A stretch of 14,537 nucleotides of DNA from an uncultured Micrococcales bacterium (GCA_903915555.1 CAIWTL010000491.1:1-14537); one strand, 5' to 3'; counted from the first letter of the stretch, positions 6,653 through 14,138 are shown. Notes: generated from the sequence alone by a model not told the origin. Made by a program: numbers and translations.

Positions 6653-6688
6653 CGAGGGGTGGGAAGCCACTGGGCTTCCCACCCCTCG
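6653..6688 (+). terminator. Strong hairpin terminator after the substrate-binding protein gene
   Basis: CGAGGGGTGGGAAGCC (6653-6668) pairs perfectly with GGCTTCCCACCCCTCG (6673-6688), giving a 16-bp stem with a 4-nt loop (ACTG). It starts 16 nt after the stop codon. The following bases, tcgctttct, are pyrimidine-rich but not a run of T, as is common in actinobacteria. It should insulate the next gene from read-through. Confidence 0.9.
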
Positions 6689-6711
6689 TCGCTTTCTGAT
6701 GACCACTCGCT

Positions 6712-6717
6712 TACGCT
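6712..6717 (+). promoter_or_regulatory. -10 element of a probable leaderless promoter (pentapeptide/PLD gene)
   Basis: TACGCT matches TANNNT and is followed by exactly 6 nt before the ATG at 6724, so transcription would start at or next to the start codon. There is no convincing ribosome site. It lies just downstream of a strong terminator, so the gene needs its own promoter. Confidence 0.55.
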
Positions 6718-6723
6718 GAGTCA

Positions 6724-8628
6724 ATGTCTGTCGCAGCACGCTTCCTTCTCGCGCCCCTTGTGGCGATCATTCCCACCGTTCCCGCCCTGGTTGGCCCTGC
6801 AGGAGCCGCGGAACCGGTCGTCGTGGCGGCTGCGGGAAAGCACTGCGAGCCACGCAAGAGCGCCAACTGCGCCGGCGCGGACCTGCGTGGCGCTGACCTC
6901 CGGAACAGGAATCTCACCGGCATCAATCTGAAGGGTGCCAGCCTGAAGGGTGCCGACCTGCGGGGAGCCACCCTGAACAAGGCCAAGTTGCATCGCGCCG
7001 ACCTGCGCCAAGCCCGGTTGACGAAGGCAAGCCTCAAGCGTGCGCAACTGCCCAAGGCGAAACTCAACAGCGCGAACCTCACGAAGGCTCATCTGGGCAA
7101 CGCGAATCTGGTCGGTGCCAATCTCTTCCACATCAACCTGCTCCACGCGAACCTCCAAGGCGCCAAGTTGGGCGACGATCAGGCCACCACCTACGCCCTG
7201 CCGGACGACGGCCAGGAGATCGTGCAGTTGATCGACTCCGCTCAGAAGACCGTGGACGTCACCATCTACGAGATCGGTGGTCCCAACATCGTGGGACAGC
7301 CCGGGTCCGAGGGGGCCCTCATGCGCGCGGAGGCGCGCGGCGTGGACGTCCGCATCATCCTGAACCCCCAGTGGTACCTGACCGACTGTGGCTCGACGCA
7401 GGCCACGCAGAGCGCATGTGCGGCCGACACCAAGGTCGATTGGGCCTACGCCACCCAGGCCTCTCTCCAGGCAGCGGCGCAAGGGGTGTCCGGTGCCGGC
7501 AGCGTGTACGTGGGCGCCGGCAGCAACAACTTCAACATCATCCACGAGAAGGCGATCGTGGTCGACGCGGCCGATCCCACCACCGGGACGCCGCTGTCCG
7601 CCGCGGCTCTGCCGCCGACCGCCAAGGCCCTCGTCTCGACCGGGAACCTCCAGAGTTACGGATGGGGCTACAAGTCGGTCACCAATCCTGTGACCGGCTG
7701 CTACAAGAGCACGTGTGCGCCCGAGTGGGGTGCCCGGGATTTCTTCACGATTCTCGCCGAGCCGGATCTGGTCAGTGAGATCGAGAGCGTGTTCTTCTCC
7801 GACCGCTACTGCGGGGCCGTGCCGCCGGGCACCACCCCCTCCACGAGCAACACCAACGGACTGATGCAGTCCAGCAATCCTCTTACGTGGTCGAACGGAA
7901 GCACCAATGGCACCGCCTACCCGCCGGCTGCCAGCGGGTATACGTACTCGTACTCGAACCTCCAGGGCAACGCGCGGGGGCGGATCGAGGCGCTGATCAA
8001 GTCCGCCGACAAGTCCCTACTGGTCTACAACGAGGAGATGGGTGACTCGGAGATCGTCGATCTCCTCGCCGCGAAGGCTAAACAGCTCGGTCCGGGCAAG
8101 GTCCAGGTGATCATGACGCTGTCGACGGACTGGCTCTCGGAGTGGTACGAGCTGGCACGGGCGGGCGTCACGATCCGACTGTTCCAGGTCGACGACGACC
8201 CCAATGACACCAAGCAGTTGTACATCCATGGCAAGGCTGTCATCGCCGACGGCACGGATGCCTTTCTCGGGTCGGAGAACATCGGGTTCGGGTCCCTCAA
8301 CTGGAACCGCGAGCTCGGCCTGATGTTGACGGTTCGCAACAACGCCGGGTCCCAGTGGCTCAACAGCGTCCAGGGGGTGACGACCCTGGTGAACACGTTC
8401 GACGACGATTGGAACACCCCGGGGATCCTGCAGTGGGACATCACAACCGCCCCCTCCACGATGAAGGCCCAGGCGCAGCGGCTGCGAGCAGCAGCCACCG
8501 GCCCGATCATCCCAGGGCTGGGTGAGCCGTACGCCGGACTGGGTGCGGATGATCCGACGGCCACCGTCGGTTCCTCCTACGCCTACTCGGCGCCGATCCT
8601 GTGTGGGGAGTTGCCCGCCCGGTCCTGA
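6724..8628 (+). CDS. Secreted pentapeptide-repeat / phospholipase D-like fusion protein
   Basis: A 634-aa exported protein. An N-terminal signal peptide ends near residue 29 (PAGAA). Residues 50-150 hold 20 consecutive pentapeptide repeats, with Leu at every fifth position from 54 to 149. They should form a right-handed four-sided beta-helix of five coils. Residues 165-565 are a phospholipase D superfamily domain with both HKD motifs: H274-K276-D281 (IIHEKAIVVD) with N308, and H502-K504-D509 (YIHGKAVIAD) with E518/N519. PLD enzymes act through a phospho-histidine intermediate on phosphodiesters such as phospholipids or nucleic acids; the substrate here is unknown. Eight cysteines after the signal peptide suit disulfides outside the cell. 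The start is an ATG with no good ribosome site, consistent with a leaderless transcript. I know no characterised protein with this architecture. Confidence 0.88.
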   Translation: MSVAARFLLAPLVAIIPTVPALVGPAGAAEPVVVAAAGKHCEPRKSANCAGADLRGADLRNRNLTGINLKGASLKGADLRGATLNKAKLHRADLRQARLTKASLKRAQLPKAKLNSANLTKAHLGNANLVGANLFHINLLHANLQGAKLGDDQATTYALPDDGQEIVQLIDSAQKTVDVTIYEIGGPNIVGQPGSEGALMRAEARGVDVRIILNPQWYLTDCGSTQATQSACAADTKVDWAYATQASLQAAAQGVSGAGSVYVGAGSNNFNIIHEKAIVVDAADPTTGTPLSAAALPPTAKALVSTGNLQSYGWGYKSVTNPVTGCYKSTCAPEWGARDFFTILAEPDLVSEIESVFFSDRYCGAVPPGTTPSTSNTNGLMQSSNPLTWSNGSTNGTAYPPAASGYTYSYSNLQGNARGRIEALIKSADKSLLVYNEEMGDSEIVDLLAAKAKQLGPGKVQVIMTLSTDWLSEWYELARAGVTIRLFQVDDDPNDTKQLYIHGKAVIADGTDAFLGSENIGFGSLNWNRELGLMLTVRNNAGSQWLNSVQGVTTLVNTFDDDWNTPGILQWDITTAPSTMKAQAQRLRAAATGPIIPGLGEPYAGLGADDPTATVGSSYAYSAPILCGELPARS

Positions 8629-8672
8629 GCCAGCCACGGCGCGGCGCCCCCGGAGACCTGTCGCGCGGGCGG

Positions 8673-8678
8673 TACTGT
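8673..8678 (+). promoter_or_regulatory. -10 element of a probable leaderless promoter (DUF3467 gene)
   Basis: TACTGT is followed by exactly 6 nt before the GTG at 8685. The geometry is the same as at the pentapeptide/PLD and nadK genes. It supports GTG 8685 as the true start rather than the longer upstream frame. Confidence 0.55.
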
Positions 8679-8684
8679 GCTGGC

Positions 8685-8990
8685 GTGGCAGACTACGGCG
8701 GCGACCAGCACATCAACGTCCACGTTCCCGGGGATTCCCGCGGTGGCGTGTGGGCCAACTTCGCGGCTGTCGCACACAGCCCCTACGAGTTCACCCTGGA
8801 CTTCATCCGCATGGAATACGCCAGCGAGACGGCCGAGGAACTGCCTGGAGTGCTGGTGGCTCGGGTGAATCTCTCGCCGCTGCTCGTCACGCAGTTGATC
8901 GACGCGCTCCAGGAGAACTGGGAGCGCTACGCCAGTAAGGCACTCCCACGTGATCTCAAGGGCGACGGCGAGGCCGACGAGACGTGGTGA
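8685..8990 (+). CDS. DUF3467 family protein
   Basis: A 101-aa soluble protein that resembles the DUF3467 family, whose function is not established. The core at residues 9-84 carries the family features: INVHVPGDSRGGVWANFAAV, then an aspartate-rich aromatic patch (YEFTLDFIRM) and VARVNLSPLLVTQLIDALQENWERY. The last 15 residues are acidic. I chose the GTG at 8685 because a TACTGT box lies 6 nt upstream and the conserved region starts just after it; a longer frame from 8601 would overlap the PLD gene. Its stop lies only 3 nt from the convergent livF stop. There is no signal peptide, so it should be cytoplasmic, unlike its upstream neighbour. Confidence 0.8.
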   Translation: MADYGGDQHINVHVPGDSRGGVWANFAAVAHSPYEFTLDFIRMEYASETAEELPGVLVARVNLSPLLVTQLIDALQENWERYASKALPRDLKGDGEADETW

Positions 8991-8993
8991 GGG

Positions 8994-9899
8994 TCAGTCA
9001 CCCGCGCTTCGTTTGGTCCCCTCGTCGCGTCCCGCACCGAGGGTGCCGAGATACAGAGCGATGACCTTCGGGTCGTGCGCCAGGTCGCGGCCGGAGCCGG
9101 TGTAGGCGTTGCGTCCGTGATCCAGGACGTATCCCCGGTCGACGATCTGCAGGCAGCGACGCGCGTTCTGCTCGACCATGATGATCGTCACGCCCGCCTC
9201 GTTGATGTCGCGCACGCGCACGAAAACCTCGTCCTGCAGGGCGGGGGACAGCCCGGCGCTGGGTTCGTCCAGCAGCAGCACCGAGGGATCCATCATCAGG
9301 GCCCGCCCCATGGCGAGCATCTGACGCTCCCCACCCGACAGGGCAGAGGCGCGTTGTTTCCGCCGTTCGGCGAGTCGCGGGAAGATCCCGGTCACGTAGT
9401 CGAACCGGTCCTTGAAGAGCTTGGGGGCCAGGTAGGCGCCCATCTGCAGGTTCTCCTCGATGGTCAGCGAGGGGAACACGTTGTTGGTCTGTGGGACGAA
9501 TCCCACTCCCTGTCGCACCAGGCGGTCGGCCCGCAGGTTGGTGATGTCCTCGGACTTGAGAGTCACGAGGCCCGATCGGATCCGGACAAGCCCGAACAGG
9601 GCCTTGAGCAGAGTGGACTTCCCCGCGCCGTTGGGGCCGATGATCCCCACCATCTCGCCCTCGTCCACGTAGAAGTCGCACCCGTTGAGGATGTTCACTC
9701 CGGGGAGGTAGCCGGCCACCAGTTCGTCGGCACGCAAGAGGGCGTTGCCCGAGGTGGCCAGATGGTGATCGCGTGTCGTGAGCTCCTTGGGCGAGGTCAG
9801 CTGCTCGGCGTCGACGTGGAGCTCCTCCATGAACTCCTCCGAGCCCGGTTCGAGCGGGTTGAGGGGGTCGACGGGCTCGTACGGGTCATAGGTGTTCAT
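8994..9899 (-). CDS. livF: Branched-chain amino acid ABC transporter ATP-binding protein LivF
   Basis: One of two ATPase subunits that power the LivHM permease from the cytoplasmic face. It has 301 aa. Walker A GPNGAGKS is at 88-95, the Q-loop Q137, the signature LSGGE at 187-191 and Walker B VLLLDEP at 207-213. The switch position reads MVEQN, so Gln replaces the usual His, as is common in LivF. The core matches LivF of about 235-245 aa, but residues 1-54 are an extra acidic, proline-rich N-terminus (YDPYEPVDPLNPLEPGSEEF). The ATG overlaps the livG stop as ATGA, which argues that the extension is really translated. It is the last gene of livH-livM-livG-livF. Confidence 0.94.
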   Translation of the reverse strand: MNTYDPYEPVDPLNPLEPGSEEFMEELHVDAEQLTSPKELTTRDHHLATSGNALLRADELVAGYLPGVNILNGCDFYVDEGEMVGIIGPNGAGKSTLLKALFGLVRIRSGLVTLKSEDITNLRADRLVRQGVGFVPQTNNVFPSLTIEENLQMGAYLAPKLFKDRFDYVTGIFPRLAERRKQRASALSGGERQMLAMGRALMMDPSVLLLDEPSAGLSPALQDEVFVRVRDINEAGVTIIMVEQNARRCLQIVDRGYVLDHGRNAYTGSGRDLAHDPKVIALYLGTLGAGRDEGTKRSAGD

Positions 9900-10762
9900 G
9901 CCGGGCTCCCGGAGTCGAGGGAGACGTCGTGATGCTCACCCAGGTAGGCGTCGATCACCGCTTGCTGCTGCATGACCTCCAGAGGGGGTCCCTCGGCGAC
10001 GATCTGTCCCTGCGCCATGACCACCACCCAGTCGGAGACGTCGCGCACCATGTCCATGTCGTGCTCGACGAACAGCACCGTCATGCCCGACTCCCGCAAC
10101 TCCCGGATGTGATCCAGCAGTGACTGCTTGAGCGCCGGGTTCACCCCGGCCATCGGCTCGTCGAGCATGACGAGATCCGGTTCGACCATCAACGCCCGGG
10201 CCATCTCGAGCAACTTCCGCTGCCCGCCGGACAGGCTGCCGGCGAAGTCGTCACTCTTCGCATCGAGTTTGAAATGGGCGAGCAGTTCCTCCGCCCGTGC
10301 CGTGTTCGCCTTCTCCTGGGAGCGCCACGTACCGGCGATCAGGCCGGCGAAGAAGTTCTCGCCCTTCTGCTGGGGCGCTCCGAGCAGCATGTTCTGCAGC
10401 ACCGTCATCTTGGAGAGCGCCTTGGTGAGCTGGAAGGTCCGGACCATTCCGGTTCGCGCCACCTTGTACGCGGGCATTCCTGCCAGGGATCTGCCGTTGA
10501 ACGTCCACTCGCCGTTGTCGGGGGAGTCGAATCCGGTGAGCAGGTTGAAGAAGGTGGTCTTGCCCGCGCCGTTGGGACCGATCAGCGCGGTGATACTTCC
10601 GCGCTGCAACTCGAAGTGATCGACATCGACCGCCTTGAGCCCACCGAACTGCCGCTCGACGCCGTCGGCCACCAGGATCGGGTCGGGCTTCGCCACACCT
10701 GGCTCCTGGGCCACGCCCACGAGTGCTTCGCGGGCCGCCAACTGCCTGTCGTCACTTGACAT
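9896..10762 (-). CDS. livG: Branched-chain amino acid ABC transporter ATP-binding protein LivG
   Basis: The second ATPase of the Liv transporter, 288 aa from the ATG at 10762. Walker A GPNGAGKT is at 62-69, the Q-loop Q111 (RTFQLTKAL), the signature LSGGQ at 177-181, Walker B LVMLDEP at 197-203 and the switch H234 (FVEHDMDMV). The C-terminus contains GQIVAEGPP and AYLGEHH, typical of LivG. A TTG 27 nt further upstream is also in frame, but the ATG needs only an 11-nt overlap with livM, so I prefer it. Residues 1-27 before the conserved domain are poorly conserved in type. The stop overlaps the livF start (ATGA). Confidence 0.94.
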   Translation of the reverse strand: MSSDDRQLAAREALVGVAQEPGVAKPDPILVADGVERQFGGLKAVDVDHFELQRGSITALIGPNGAGKTTFFNLLTGFDSPDNGEWTFNGRSLAGMPAYKVARTGMVRTFQLTKALSKMTVLQNMLLGAPQQKGENFFAGLIAGTWRSQEKANTARAEELLAHFKLDAKSDDFAGSLSGGQRKLLEMARALMVEPDLVMLDEPMAGVNPALKQSLLDHIRELRESGMTVLFVEHDMDMVRDVSDWVVVMAQGQIVAEGPPLEVMQQQAVIDAYLGEHHDVSLDSGSPA

Positions 10763-11735
10763 CGAACGCCAACTCTCGCTTGTCGCCAAGGATCCCCTGC
10801 GGACGGTAGATCATCAACAGCATGAGGGACAGGCCCAGGATCCAGAACTGGATCTGACCGACCTGCGTCCCGTCGATGAAGGTGATGTAGCCGACGCGAA
10901 CCGCCTCGGTGAGCGCCACGTTGATGAAGACCAGGAGGAACCAGAACAGGATCGAGCCCAGGACCGGCCCGAACACCCGTGCCGCCCCACCCAGGATCAG
11001 CGCGGCCCACGCGAAGAAGGTGAGGTCCGTGCCGTAGTTGTCGGGCTGTACGGACTGCGACGAGATCGCGAAGACGAAGCCGCCGAGACAGCCGAGCACA
11101 CCGCCCAACACGAGCGATTGCAGCTTGTACGAGTACACGTTCTTGCCCAGTGACCGGACGGCATCCTCGTCCTCACGAATGCCTTTCAGCACACGCCCCC
11201 ACGGCGATCGCATCGCCAGGAACACGATGAGACAGGACACGAGCACCAGGACCCACCCGACGACGACAACGAAGAGGTCGTTGCGGCTGAAGTTCAGTGG
11301 CCCGAGGGTCAACCCGGCGGCGAAGGGATTGAGGGCATAGAACTCATCGGCGAATCGGTTGATACCGTCCGACCCGCCGAAGACATCCCGCAAGGTCACC
11401 GATCGCACGATGAGACGCACGATCTCCGCGGTCGCGATGGTCACGATGGCCAGGTAGTCGGCGCGCAGTCGCAAGGTGGGGATACCGAGCAGCAGCGCGA
11501 GGAGGACCGCAGCAGCGATTCCGACGAAGACACCGACCCACAGAGAGAGGCCCAGCGTCGCCACAGTGACACCGAGTCCGTAGGCGGCGACAGCAAGGAA
11601 TGCGGCCTGGCCGAAGTTGAGCAGACCGGTGTAGCCGAAATGGACGTTCAGACCGATCGCGGCGAGCGCGAAGATCACCGCCTGGACGCCGAGACCCTGC
11701 GTGATGGCCTGGCTGAAGATGAGATTGAAGTCCAT
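10752..11735 (-). CDS. livM: Branched-chain amino acid ABC transporter permease LivM
   Basis: An inner-membrane permease subunit of 327 aa with about eight to ten hydrophobic segments. The family motif near the N-terminus is present: GLNVHFGYTGLLNFGQAAFLAVAAYG at 28-53. The cytoplasmic coupling loop that docks on the ATPases is at about 177-199 (SPWGRVLKGIREDEDAVRSLG). LALTEAVR-like and IYRPQGILGDKRE segments mark the C-terminal end. It pairs with LivH to form the channel. The ATG lies 4 nt after the livH stop, with the GGGTGGGG purine-rich stretch of the livH end serving as the ribosome site. Its 3' end overlaps livG by 11 nt. Confidence 0.94.
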   Translation of the reverse strand: MDFNLIFSQAITQGLGVQAVIFALAAIGLNVHFGYTGLLNFGQAAFLAVAAYGLGVTVATLGLSLWVGVFVGIAAAVLLALLLGIPTLRLRADYLAIVTIATAEIVRLIVRSVTLRDVFGGSDGINRFADEFYALNPFAAGLTLGPLNFSRNDLFVVVVGWVLVLVSCLIVFLAMRSPWGRVLKGIREDEDAVRSLGKNVYSYKLQSLVLGGVLGCLGGFVFAISSQSVQPDNYGTDLTFFAWAALILGGAARVFGPVLGSILFWFLLVFINVALTEAVRVGYITFIDGTQVGQIQFWILGLSLMLLMIYRPQGILGDKRELAFDVK

Positions 11736-11739
11736 GGTG

Positions 11740-13074
11740 TCACCCCACCCGCTCTCGTCGCCCGAGCAGACCCTGGGGTCTGATCAACAGGATGATGATC
11801 ATGATCAGCAGTGCACCGACGTTCTTCATCTCCGTCGGGATGACCAGCGTCGACACCTGGATGAGGACACCGACGACCAGGGACCCGACGATGGCACCCA
11901 GCGCCGTTCCGAGCCCGCCGAGCACGACGCCGGCGAACACCAGGAGCAGGAGTTGGAACCCCTCCAGCCAGTTGACTCCCACGGACATCGAGTACAGGGC
12001 TCCCGACAGCCCGGCGAGGCCGGCGCCGATGATCCAGACCTGATTGATGACGCGTTCGACGTTGATGCCGGAGGCGGAGGCCAGGGCCGGATTGTCCGAG
12101 ACCGCGCGGCTCGCCTTGCCGGTCTTGGTGTAGCCGAGCCACAGCATCGTGAGCACCAGGACGATCACCGCCACGATGCTGCCGACGATCACCTTGGGCG
12201 TGATGTCGACCGGGCCGATCGCGATGCCCGCCTGGCCGCTGTACGACGCGTACTGCTCGGTGTCCCCCCCGAAGAAGAACAGATAGATGTAACGCAGCAG
12301 GATGCCGAATCCGATGGACACCACCAGCATGGCGACGAGGCTGACCCCCCTGCGGCGCAGCGGCTTCCAGAGGCCCCAGTCGTTGAGCGCCCCGAAGGCG
12401 CCGCAGACGAGGACCCCGAGCGCAACCGCCAGGACGAACGGCAGGCCGAGCATGTTGTTGAAGACGAATGTCGAGATCGCCCCGAGCGTCACGATCTCGC
12501 CGTGGGCGAAGTTGGTGAGGCCCGTCGTCCCGAAGATCATCGACAGGCCCACGCCCGCCAGCGCGATGATGAGGCCGAACACGAGACCGTCCGTCGCCAG
12601 TTGCAGGAATCGGTCCATGGTGGACTCGGTCGTCGTGTCCGCCTCACCCGTCGGGAACGCGACGGTCTTGCTGGCGGACAACAGGTTGACGGTCAGCGAC
12701 GTGCGTTGCGGATCGGTGAGCGTCACACCTTCCGGCAGGGTGAGCGTGTCGATGGTCACGACGTACTGGCCCGGACCCGGGATGGGGATCTCCCACTGGC
12801 CCTGCTTGTTCGTGGTGTCGAACCCTTCGAACCCCGCCGCGTTGGACACGGTGAAGGTCACACCGGCGATCGGTTGGCCTTCGGGGTCGAGCATGGTGCC
12901 CTCGATCACCCCGTCGGTGTCTTTGGCGGCCAGGGCGGGTGCAGCCGAGACCACGGCCGCCCCGATGAGAAGAGCGACGAGCGAGAGCGCCACACCGAGC
13001 AGGCCCCACGCGCGCGGACGGAAGCGCCCGTGGCTAGCCCGGATCCTCGGACCCGGCCGGAGAGTCGTGTCCAC
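11740..13074 (-). CDS. livH: LivH-type permease with N-terminal signal segment and Ig/CnaB-like domain
   Basis: The partner permease of LivM, but 444 aa instead of the usual 290-310. Residues 22-50 form a hydrophobic segment ending PALAA, like a signal peptide or signal anchor. Residues 55-140 look like a carboxypeptidase-regulatory/CnaB-type beta-sandwich (GVIEGTMLDPEGQPIAGVTF, NKQGQWEIPIPGPGQYVVTI). Residues 155-444 are the LivH permease: GLIIALAGVGLSMIFGTTGLTNFAHGE near its start, the coupling loop at 316-338 (TKTGKASRAVSDNPALASASG), and IRPQGLLGRRERVG at the end. The GTG at 13074 is chosen because GAAGGGA lies 8 nt upstream; the frame runs on to 13233 without support. It is the first gene of the liv operon. 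The extra domain would face outside the membrane, where the binding lipoprotein docks. Confidence 0.9.
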   Translation of the reverse strand: MDTTLRPGPRIRASHGRFRPRAWGLLGVALSLVALLIGAAVVSAAPALAAKDTDGVIEGTMLDPEGQPIAGVTFTVSNAAGFEGFDTTNKQGQWEIPIPGPGQYVVTIDTLTLPEGVTLTDPQRTSLTVNLLSASKTVAFPTGEADTTTESTMDRFLQLATDGLVFGLIIALAGVGLSMIFGTTGLTNFAHGEIVTLGAISTFVFNNMLGLPFVLAVALGVLVCGAFGALNDWGLWKPLRRRGVSLVAMLVVSIGFGILLRYIYLFFFGGDTEQYASYSGQAGIAIGPVDITPKVIVGSIVAVIVLVLTMLWLGYTKTGKASRAVSDNPALASASGINVERVINQVWIIGAGLAGLSGALYSMSVGVNWLEGFQLLLLVFAGVVLGGLGTALGAIVGSLVVGVLIQVSTLVIPTEMKNVGALLIMIIILLIRPQGLLGRRERVG

Positions 13075-13107
13075 CGGCGTTTCCCTTCGTCGGGCAGTGA
13101 TCTGTGA

Positions 13108-13135
13108 AGGATAGGGAAGCCCCGACGCATGTTCA
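13108..13135 (-). promoter_or_regulatory. Promoter of the livHMGF operon
   Basis: On the minus strand TGAACA (13135-13130) and TATCCT (13113-13108) are separated by 16 nt, a fair match to -35 and -10 boxes. Transcription would start near 13101, leaving about a 26-nt leader with the GAAGGGA ribosome site. It is divergent from the nadK promoter. I see no clear operator palindrome in the 116-bp gap 13075-13190. Confidence 0.5.
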
Positions 13136-13178
13136 CGCCGACGCGCGGGTGCTTCGCCAGTATTCCCCGGGGAGGCAT

Positions 13179-13184
13179 TAGCGT
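13179..13184 (+). promoter_or_regulatory. -10 element of a probable leaderless promoter (nadK)
   Basis: TAGCGT is followed by exactly 6 nt before the ATG at 13191, so the nadK-recN transcript may start at the start codon. GGGCGG lies directly before the ATG, too close to act as a normal ribosome site. Confidence 0.5.
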
Positions 13185-13190
13185 GGGCGG

Positions 13191-14138
13191 ATGGACCAGG
13201 ACAGCGCTGCCTCCGCGGGTTCCCCCCCACCACTCGAGGCCGCCGACGAGCGTGCCGTCCTGCTGGTCACCCACTCCGGGAGGGAGAGTGCAGTCGCGAT
13301 CTCCCGAGCCGTCGCCCGCGGTCTGGCGTCACGAGGCGTGGCGGTGCGCGTGCCCGCCGACGAGGTCGCCGACCTGACCCTGGACGCCACGGACCTGCCG
13401 GTGCAGGTATGGCGACCGGAGTCCGGTGGCTGCGAGATCGTCGTCGTTGTCGGTGGGGACGGAACCATCCTGCGCGCCGCCGAGTTCGCCGTGGCCGTCG
13501 ACGTCCCCCTCCTGGGCGTCAATCTGGGACACGTCGGATTCCTCGCCGAGGTCGAGTCCGACGCGGCTGCGGATGTGGTGGCGGCGGTGGTGGACCGCGA
13601 CTACCGCGTGGAGGAACGCCTCGCCGTGGATGTCAGGGTGCTGCACGGTGGGAAGCAGCAGTGGCGCAGTTTCGCGCTCAACGAGGCGAGCCTCGAGAAG
13701 ACGACCCGCCGTCAGATGATCGAGGTCCTGCTCGAGATCAACGGACACCCGTTGTCCCGGTGGGGCTGCGACGGGGTCGTCGTGGCGACCCCGACCGGGT
13801 CCACCGCCTACGCCTGGAGCGTGGGCGGCCCGGTCGTATGGCCCGGTGTCTCGGCCATGCTCGTGGCACCCATCAGCGCACATGCCCTGTTCGCGCGGCC
13901 GCTCGTCGTCGACCCGGCCACAACGGTGGCGCTGGAGGTCGCCGTGGACAGCCAGGAGGCGGTGCTGACGTGTGACGGGCGGCGGGAGACCCCCGTGGCG
14001 CCCGGTTCCCGGGTGGAGGTCACCGCCCTGGCCCGACCAGTCCGGTTGGCCCGGTTGCACACGGCCGACTTCACGGACCGTTTGGTGGCCAAGTTCCATC
14101 TGCCGGTGGACGGATGGCGGGGGGGTGGTCCGCGGTGA
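13191..14138 (+). CDS. nadK: NAD kinase
   Basis: NadK phosphorylates NAD to NADP using ATP (or polyphosphate in some actinobacteria). The protein has 315 aa, typical for actinobacteria. The nucleotide-binding motif VVGGDGTILRAAE has GGDGT at 88-92, with D90 the expected catalytic base. NLGHVGFLAEVE at 111-122, FALNEASLEK at 161-170 and ATPTGSTAYAWS at 199-210 are the NAD-contacting family motifs. The last strands carry APISAHALFARPLV and the CDG turn at 261-263. Residues 1-20 are a variable acidic and proline-rich leader. The recN GTG overlaps the nadK stop as GTGA. Actinobacteria usually have tlyA just upstream; here the liv block intervenes and nadK has its own promoter, divergent from livH. 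Confidence 0.97.
   Translation: MDQDSAASAGSPPPLEAADERAVLLVTHSGRESAVAISRAVARGLASRGVAVRVPADEVADLTLDATDLPVQVWRPESGGCEIVVVVGGDGTILRAAEFAVAVDVPLLGVNLGHVGFLAEVESDAAADVVAAVVDRDYRVEERLAVDVRVLHGGKQQWRSFALNEASLEKTTRRQMIEVLLEINGHPLSRWGCDGVVVATPTGSTAYAWSVGGPVVWPGVSAMLVAPISAHALFARPLVVDPATTVALEVAVDSQEAVLTCDGRRETPVAPGSRVEVTALARPVRLARLHTADFTDRLVAKFHLPVDGWRGGGPR

Noticed and set aside
8601..8684. Longer start for the DUF3467 protein
   Set aside because: The extension overlaps the end of the PLD gene, looks non-conserved, and lacks a ribosome site. GTG 8685 has a well-placed -10 box.
11701..13107. A 468-codon open frame on the + strand antisense to livH/livM
   Set aside because: It is rich in His, Arg, Asp and Gln with no recognisable domain, as expected for the reverse frame of a GC-rich membrane protein gene. 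The minus strand encodes a clear LivH.
13075..13233. Extension of LivH upstream of GTG 13074
   Set aside because: The added 53 residues are Arg/Pro/Ala-rich with no ribosome site, and would cover both the livH promoter and the nadK start.
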